Shown piece after piece: positions 15,780 to 20,565 of a stretch of 20,565 nt of DNA. The position numbers were made by a program, and so were the translations under genes. The notes under the pieces were generated by a model. The model searched no databases. It had not been told where the DNA came from and saw nothing but the letters and a program-made list of their open reading frames with translations. Origin of the DNA: a virus. Numbering within the stretch: position 1 is the stretch's first letter; every line of letters begins with the position of its first letter. The stretch spans positions 1 through 20,565 of IMG/VR virus record IMGVR_UViG_2166559002_000007; one strand, 5' to 3'.

Positions 15780-18700
15780 CTAACTCCCGAGGTACTGGCG
15801 CACCGTGGCGGCGTTGCGCCGGATGACATTGGTGATGACCTGCTCGCCCACGGGCGTGGCCAGGAAGTCGCCCACCAGGGACTCGTCCACGGCGTTGACC
15901 ACCCGGACGTTGACCTGGGGCTTCTCCCGGGGGCCTGCGTTTGGCACCAGGCCGCCTGTGGCGAAAGCCAGATTCGGACCACGCCAGCGAGGCGCGAAGG
16001 ATCCGCCGTTGATCGCGTCCAGAAAGGCCACGCCCACCTTCTTGACCGAAGCGGCGTTGATCACGTATTCGCCGGCGGAGAGCCGCGCCGGGATGGAGTC
16101 CGACGTGGACGTGCCGGGGCCTGTGACGTAGCCGCCGGTTGCGAAGCCCTTGAACAAGGCACCGACAAAACCGCCAATGCCGCCGCTTAAATTCCCGAAT
16201 AATGACTGGGCCAGCTTCTGCGCGGCGATGCGGTTGATCGAGGCGATGACCGAGCGGGCGAAGTCGCGGAACGCCTCCCTGGCCGACTTGGCTTTGGTGC
16301 CGATTTGCTCGAACATCGTGGCGAAGGCGTCCTGGACCTGGCCTTTGACCCGAACGGCCACCTCGTCGACCACCAGCTTGGTCCTGGCCAGTTCGTTCTT
16401 CCAGGCCTGCACCCGCGCGACTGCCTCGGGGCCGATGGCCCGGGCCGCCTGTTCCATGAGCGGCAGCAGCTTCTCCATCTCGGCGGCGGATTGCTGCTGG
16501 AGACGGACGATCTGCTCGCGCGCCTGAGCCTCTGTGAGCAGCCCCGCCTGCTGCTGGATGCGGATCGCCTCCTGGGCGTTGCGCATCCGCTCGGCGGTCA
16601 GGCGCCATTTCGACTCCAGGGCGTCGAGGTTGGCCTGCGCGGCACGGACAGAGATCAGCCGGTCGATCAGCGAAACGCCGGCGGTGTCGTTCTCCACCAG
16701 CAGCCGGGCGCGCAGATCGCGATAGCTGCGGGCGATGGCCTCGCGGCGCTGGGCGTCGGTCCCGGTGCCTGTAAGGCGGGCCAGTTCGTCGCGGGCCTGG
16801 GCGAGCGCATCACGCAGTTCCCGCTCGGCAGCCGCCGCCTTGCGGGCATTGGCCACTTCCGCCTCGGCACGACGGTTGTTCAGCGCGATCAGGTCGGCCT
16901 CGATCTTGACGATGTCCGCCTTGGCATCGAGCCGTACCCTCTCGTCACTGGCTTCTCTCAGAATGCGCCGCTGCTCGGCCAGGGCCTGCCGTTTGCGGGC
17001 AATCTCGGCGTCGATCTCCCGCTGCTCAATGGCCGTCTTTTGCGCGTAGTAGTCACGGATGGAGATCAGGCGGTCGGCCAGTGCCCGATCGAGGGCCCTG
17101 GAGGCCTGCGCCAACCCTTCCTTGAGGATCCTGAGTTCCGCTTCGCTTTGGCTTTCAGCGAGCTTGAGGCGGGCGCCGTTGTCCTCGACCGAGGGAGTAC
17201 CCTTCGCCTGCGGCCTGGCAAAGAGCCGCTGGCGTTTCCGCTCGTTACGGATACGCGCTGCGATCGCCCGTGCGGTCTCGCCCACGTAGTCGCGCCCCAG
17301 CGATTCCCTGACCGCATCGCCCAGGGCCTTGCCGAATCCGCGCATCTCGGCCCGGCCCGCACGCAGCGTGGCCTTGAGATGCCGGAGCGAGAAGTCGCCC
17401 TCGAACGCCGCCGCGATATCCCGGCCCAGGGCGCGGGCCAGCGCGGCGATGTCGGAGAAGGCCCGCTTGAAGCGGCGCACGAGGAATGCGGCGGTGATCC
17501 CCACCACCTTGCCCATGGCATTGAAGGCGCCGATGATGCCGTTGACGAGCGAGCGCACCGCGCGACCGATGGCATTCACGCCGTCGATCACCGTCTCGCG
17601 CAGGCCCGTCCAGGTCTCGTCGTTGATGCCCACCAGGGAGATCAAGGCATCGACAAAGGCCCCGATCTTCTCGGTGACGAGATCCCAGGCGGCCGAGACG
17701 ATCTGCCCGATGGTGGCGATCTTGCCGCCGAACGCCACCGCCTTCTCCCGGGCCGAGAAGGCGGCGGTGGCCAGCAGCCCCAGGCCGGTGACGATGAGTC
17801 CGATGGGACCGCCGAGCAGCGCCAGCGCGCCGCGCAACAAGCCACCGGCACGGGCCAGCAAGGACGTGCCACGCGCCGCCTCGGTGACGGCGCGCCGCGC
17901 CTTGACTGCTTCCTGCGCCGCACGGGCCAGGTCCGCACGCAAGGCCGTGGTCGCCTTGCCTTGTGCAGCGGCCTGCGCCAGTGCCGCCCGGGCCGCGCGC
18001 AGCCGGGCGGTCGCCTCCGCCTCGATCAGGCGCAGGTTGTTCAGCCGCGCGGCGGCCTCGGCACGGGAAGCGGCCATACTGGCCGCCATGGAGGCCGCCA
18101 TGCGCCCGAAGGCCGCGACCAGCGCGGTGCCGGCCAGCTGGATCAACAGGTCGATGTGGACGGCGAGAAACTGGATCGCCCTGGCCAAACCAGCGGTGAA
18201 TCCGCTCCCCGCGTCCCGCTCGCCGAAGGCGCGCAGGAAGGCGTTTCGGAGCCGTGTCAGCGCCCCGGAGACGGTGTCGGGCAACGCGGCGTATTCCTGC
18301 GCCAGCCGCTCTTTCTGCCCGAGCAGTGCATCGAGCACCACCTCGGCGGTCAGCTTGCCCTGCTGAGCCAACGACCGTAGCGCGCCCAGGGGCACGCCGA
18401 GCCCGTCGGCGATGGCCTGGGCCAGGCGGGGCGTCTGCTCGATGACCGAGTTGAACTCGTCACCGCGCAGCTGTCCGGCGGCCAGCGCCTGGCCAAACTG
18501 GAGCAACGCGCCGCTGGCGGCCTCCGCCGAGGCGCCGGACAGCGCCACCGACTGGCTGATGGCCTCGGTGACCGCCAGGGCATCGCGCTGATCGCGTCCG
18601 AGCGCCCGGATGGAAGGCGCGAGCTTGGCGTAGAGCGTGACCGTCTCGGAAAGCGGCGCCCGGTTGCGCTGGGCGATGTCGAACAGCTCGCGATCGGCCC

Positions 18701-18947
18701 GGTTGAACGCCTCCTGCGAGGTGACCGCCAGCTGCAACCGGGCCTGCAGGCCCTTGTACTGGTCGGCGGCCTCGGCCAGCTCCCGAAGGCCCAGCCCCAC
18801 GCCGATGGCGCCGCCAATGTTGCGGAGCGTGTCGCCGACGCGGCTGGCCTGGTCGCGCAGGCGCGAGAGGCTCCCTTCGATGGAGCGGAAGGCCCGACGC
18901 GTCTCGTCGACGGCGGTGATGAGAATTTGAGCGCGATTGCGTGCCAT
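15780..18947 (-). CDS. Phage tail tape measure protein
   Basis: This 1055-aa protein sets tail length and is ejected with the DNA. The N-terminal half holds the tape-measure domain: SVIEQTPRLAQAIADGLGVP, then LAQQGKLTAEVVLDALL and LPDTVSGALTRLRNAFLRAF. A hydrophobic stretch (GGLLRGALALLGGPIGLIVT and on) lies around residues 365-400. A long Ala/Arg/Glu-rich coiled coil fills about 560-880. The C-terminus GYVTGPGTSTSDSIPARLSA...EYVINAASV is typical. The length predicts a tail of roughly 150 nm by the usual proportionality. The start ATG lacks a recognisable Shine-Dalgarno sequence. The region just upstream is occupied by an opposite-strand gene, so normal coupling to the preceding tail gene has been lost. 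Confidence 0.93.
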   Translation of the reverse strand: MARNRAQILITAVDETRRAFRSIEGSLSRLRDQASRVGDTLRNIGGAIGVGLGLRELAEAADQYKGLQARLQLAVTSQEAFNRADRELFDIAQRNRAPLSETVTLYAKLAPSIRALGRDQRDALAVTEAISQSVALSGASAEAASGALLQFGQALAAGQLRGDEFNSVIEQTPRLAQAIADGLGVPLGALRSLAQQGKLTAEVVLDALLGQKERLAQEYAALPDTVSGALTRLRNAFLRAFGERDAGSGFTAGLARAIQFLAVHIDLLIQLAGTALVAAFGRMAASMAASMAASRAEAAARLNNLRLIEAEATARLRAARAALAQAAAQGKATTALRADLARAAQEAVKARRAVTEAARGTSLLARAGGLLRGALALLGGPIGLIVTGLGLLATAAFSAREKAVAFGGKIATIGQIVSAAWDLVTEKIGAFVDALISLVGINDETWTGLRETVIDGVNAIGRAVRSLVNGIIGAFNAMGKVVGITAAFLVRRFKRAFSDIAALARALGRDIAAAFEGDFSLRHLKATLRAGRAEMRGFGKALGDAVRESLGRDYVGETARAIAARIRNERKRQRLFARPQAKGTPSVEDNGARLKLAESQSEAELRILKEGLAQASRALDRALADRLISIRDYYAQKTAIEQREIDAEIARKRQALAEQRRILREASDERVRLDAKADIVKIEADLIALNNRRAEAEVANARKAAAAERELRDALAQARDELARLTGTGTDAQRREAIARSYRDLRARLLVENDTAGVSLIDRLISVRAAQANLDALESKWRLTAERMRNAQEAIRIQQQAGLLTEAQAREQIVRLQQQSAAEMEKLLPLMEQAARAIGPEAVARVQAWKNELARTKLVVDEVAVRVKGQVQDAFATMFEQIGTKAKSAREAFRDFARSVIASINRIAAQKLAQSLFGNLSGGIGGFVGALFKGFATGGYVTGPGTSTSDSIPARLSAGEYVINAASVKKVGVAFLDAINGGSFAPRWRGPNLAFATGGLVPNAGPREKPQVNVRVVNAVDESLVGDFLATPVGEQVITNVIRRNAATVRQYLGS

Positions 18948-18967
18948 GGATGGTCAAGTGCCGCGTT

Positions 18968-18996
18968 TTGAATGATCAAGGGCCGGGGAATACAAT
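18968..18996 (+). promoter_or_regulatory. Sigma70-like promoter of the COG2958-type gene
   Basis: -35 TTGAAT (18968-18973) and -10 TACAAT (18991-18996) are separated by 17 bp. The -10 matches the consensus in five of six positions and the -35 in four. Transcription would start near 19003, giving a leader of about 20 nt with AGGG before the ATG at 19025. It gives the gene its own, probably constitutive, expression against the direction of the late operon. Confidence 0.65.
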
Positions 18997-19024
18997 TGCT
19001 GGAACAACAATAGGGATGCCCGCG

Positions 19025-19966
19025 ATGGCCTTGGATCTGAGAAACAAAGTGCTTGAGTTCCTGAAGGAGCACCCCGAGCAGAAATACACGGCAAGGCAAA
19101 TTGCCGAGTGGATCTTCGAGCGGTTTCCCGAGGACTGTCAGGCCAAGAAGAACAGCAGCAAGTTCATCACCAGTGATGCGGAGCTGATTCAGCAGCTCGT
19201 AGCAGAGATCGCTTCACAACGCCCCCAGATTCAGAAGAAGCACCCCGAGATCAAGACCACAGGCGGCAGACCACGCCGCTACTACTACTCCGAGAAATCG
19301 GACAGCGACGAAATCGACGATGCGGAAACCACTGGTGCGTCAGTATCCGCGGATGCGCCGACCCAGAAGCTGACAGAGCACGACTTGTATCCGCTTCTCT
19401 CTCATTACCTCTGGAGTGAGTTTGGCATTTACTCGAAGCGGATCGACGAGAAACGCTCATCGAACAAACGTGGCCCCAACGGTAATCGCTGGCTGTATCC
19501 CGATCTGGTCGGCATGGAAGACCTTGGTGCCGATTGGCATCGCATCGTTCGTGACTGCGTTCAGCAGTACTCCGACAAGCGCACCAAGCTCTGGTCGTTC
19601 GAGGTCAAGCTGCTGATCAACCGGTCCAACGTACGCGAGTGTTTTTTCCAGACGGTTTCCAACTCCTCATGGGCCAACTTCGGCTATCTCGTCGCCGCCG
19701 AGATTGGCGGTGGTGACACCCTCAAAGAGCTGCGCATGCTGTCCGCGGCCCATGGCATTGGCTTGATTCAACTGGATCCGGAAAGCCCGAGCGAAAGTCA
19801 GATACTCATCCCGGCCCGGGAACGACAGGAGATCGACTGGGATTCAGCGAATCGCCTGGCAACGGAGAACAAGGACTTTCTGGAGTACATCAAACTCGTC
19901 AAACAGTTCTACCAAACCGGCGAGGCGCGCCCCGGGGATTGGGACATTCCTGGGGGTCTCGCCTGA
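19025..19966 (+). CDS. COG2958/HrgA-like protein: winged helix plus PD-(D/E)XK-like domain
   Basis: This 313-aa protein starts MALDLRNKVLEFLKEHPEQK with a DNA-binding winged-helix segment (residues 1-90, TARQIAEWIFERFPEDC). A charged linker and a C-terminal domain follow, with LYPDLVGME (D160) and LWSFEVKLLI (E193, K195) and Q209 further on, the layout of a PD-(D/E)XK nuclease. It resembles COG2958 proteins, including HrgA, found next to methylase genes. Cutting DNA is inferred from the motifs. ATG 19025 was chosen because AGGG lies 9 bp before it; ATG 19016 would have AGGG directly adjacent, and upstream in-frame Met codons lie before the promoter. It runs opposite to the tail genes, has its own promoter and is less GC-rich, so it looks like prophage cargo. 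Confidence 0.72.
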   Translation: MALDLRNKVLEFLKEHPEQKYTARQIAEWIFERFPEDCQAKKNSSKFITSDAELIQQLVAEIASQRPQIQKKHPEIKTTGGRPRRYYYSEKSDSDEIDDAETTGASVSADAPTQKLTEHDLYPLLSHYLWSEFGIYSKRIDEKRSSNKRGPNGNRWLYPDLVGMEDLGADWHRIVRDCVQQYSDKRTKLWSFEVKLLINRSNVRECFFQTVSNSSWANFGYLVAAEIGGGDTLKELRMLSAAHGIGLIQLDPESPSESQILIPARERQEIDWDSANRLATENKDFLEYIKLVKQFYQTGEARPGDWDIPGGLA

Positions 19967-19969
19967 GTG

Positions 19970-20260
19970 TTATTCCAGAGAGCCCAGCAGCTCGAGCTTC
20001 TCGCCGTCGCGGCTGAAAGTGCCGCGCCAAAGCGTCATGCCATTTAGTGTCTGGCGTGTAATGAGCAATTCAAATCCCTCGCAGTTGCGCTGGCGGGCCG
20101 TGGCAAAGTCGTCGGTGTGGAGTTTTGCTTCGCGGATCAGCGTCGGCGCGATGCTGCGGACCGCATAGATAAAAAGGTCGGTCAAATGCTCCTGGGTCTG
20201 GGGATCGATGTTGTCGGCCTGAATGTCCTCGATCTGGACGCTCTTGTATCGGTTGCTCAT
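19970..20260 (-). CDS. Hypothetical protein, 96 aa, convergent with the COG2958-type gene
   Basis: This 96-aa protein is not recognised. It starts MSNRYKSVQIEDIQADNIDP and ends GEKLELLGSLE; the middle (TDLFIYAVRSIAPTLIREAK) is helical and the end (FELLITRQTLNGMTLWRGTF) looks like beta strands. It has no signal peptide or membrane segment. GGAG lies 7 bp before the ATG, which supports translation. Its stop is 3 bp from the stop of the convergent COG2958-type gene. It could be cargo linked to that gene, such as a regulator or immunity factor, or an ordinary small tail gene of the late operon. Nothing in the sequence decides between them. Confidence 0.6.
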   Translation of the reverse strand: MSNRYKSVQIEDIQADNIDPQTQEHLTDLFIYAVRSIAPTLIREAKLHTDDFATARQRNCEGFELLITRQTLNGMTLWRGTFSRDGEKLELLGSLE

Positions 20261-20342
20261 CAGCGTTCTCCGGTCTGTTTGCGTAGGGACATGAACGCTT
20301 TGTTCGCCTTTTTAATCAAGTAGTTATTGCGCTATCTAGCGA
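20261..20342. other. AT-rich spacer with a small inverted repeat
   Basis: This 82-bp gap separates the 96-aa gene from the cut structural gene. It is clearly more AT-rich than the phage genes and contains CGCTA-TC-TAGCG (20330-20341), a 5-bp inverted repeat just after the structural gene stop. It is compatible with one edge of a cargo insertion and may hold the promoter of the 96-aa gene, but no convincing -35/-10 pair is seen. Confidence 0.3.
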
Positions 20343-20538
20343 CTATTTCCGCAGTTCTTTCTGAATGGCCTGGGCAAGCCGGGGCAGCTTGCGCCGAACG
20401 GCGGATTCCAGATCGAACCGTTTGCGCAGGCGCACCGAGTCGACCAGCACGGCAACGGGGATCTCCTGCCCGCGACGCAGGCGTTTCTGCCCGGTACGCA
20501 GCCGTTCGCCACGCTTGAAGCGCGCAAGCACCCGGTCG
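20343..20538 (-). CDS. C-terminal end of a probable phage structural protein, cut by vector
   Basis: About 65 C-terminal residues are seen, ending FDLESAVRRKLPRLAQAIQK ELRK. The piece is basic and helical and includes LARFKRGERLRTGQKRLRRG then EIPVAVLVDSVRLRKR. The style resembles C-termini of phage minor tail or gp10-like (head-tail connection) proteins, which fits a position upstream of the tape measure, but this is tentative. The frame is open through GTG 20531 into the vector junction, so the true start is outside the clone. Confidence 0.5.
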
Positions 20539-20565
20539 GTGGGATCCCCGGGTACCGAGCTCGAA
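20539..20565. other. Cloning-vector polylinker (fosmid type)
   Basis: GTG GGATCC CCGGGTACCGAGCTCGAA carries adjoining BamHI, SmaI, KpnI and SacI sites and the start of an EcoRI site in the order of the pUC/fosmid polylinker. The GTG before GGATCC fits the half-site left by blunt cloning at the CAC/GTG site of pCC1FOS-type fosmids. It is artificial and not part of the organism. Confidence 0.92.

Noticed and set aside
16305-18380. Very long + strand open frame (691 codons) opposite the tape measure gene
   Set aside because: It is the antisense shadow of a GC-rich gene with strong codon bias; the product is low-complexity and matches no family I know.
1-20565. CRISPR array, tRNA, insertion sequence, integrase or attachment site
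   Set aside because: No regularly spaced repeats, cloverleaf, transposase or recombinase motifs, or paired direct repeats were seen on reading both strands.

Overview
This window is the end of a cloned insert from a high-GC proteobacterium, most likely a gammaproteobacterium or close relative (inferred from protein style; no rRNA or housekeeping marker is present). It carries a phage tail and lysis module next to two anti-phage defence modules. The last 27 bases (20539-20565) match the fosmid polylinker next to the blunt cloning site, so natural DNA stops near 20538. This suggests a fosmid clone, possibly metagenomic.

Left block (1-4415, + strand): the C-terminal part of a DUF1156-type adenine DNA methyltransferase, then a PLD-SNF2 helicase. 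Such pairs occur in DISARM-related defence cassettes with a DUF499 ATPase and a DUF3780 protein, which would lie to the left of the window. Facing them on the - strand, with 20 bp between the stop codons, is an AAA+ ATPase/subtilisin pair of the IetA/IetS type (7965-4436). It is visibly more AT-rich than the phage genes that follow.

Middle and right block (8029-18947, - strand, very GC-rich): the late part of a siphovirus-like prophage. In transcription order (right to left) it encodes the tape measure protein, a lectin-like tail protein, two tail-tip proteins coupled by a GTGA overlap, a BR0599/DUF2163 tail protein, a 77-aa and a 66-aa small protein, a J-like tail hub protein and a DUF2793 protein. 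A terminator-like hairpin region follows, then a lysis cassette: a DUF6127 membrane protein, a holin and a GH24 lysozyme. Spacings are mostly overlaps or a few bases, as in one long late operon, and no terminator is evident between lysozyme and ietA. The ietAS pair may therefore be prophage cargo at the end of the late operon.

Far right (18948-20538): upstream of the tape measure gene sits a + strand gene with its own sigma70-like promoter. It encodes a winged-helix plus PD-(D/E)XK-like protein (COG2958/HrgA type). A 96-aa unknown - strand gene converges on it with 3 bp between the stops. Beyond these is the 3' end of another probable phage structural gene, cut by the vector. The usual major tail protein and tail chaperone genes are not visible here, so this looks like a moron (cargo) insertion or replacement. 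No integrase, attachment site, tRNA or CRISPR array was seen.
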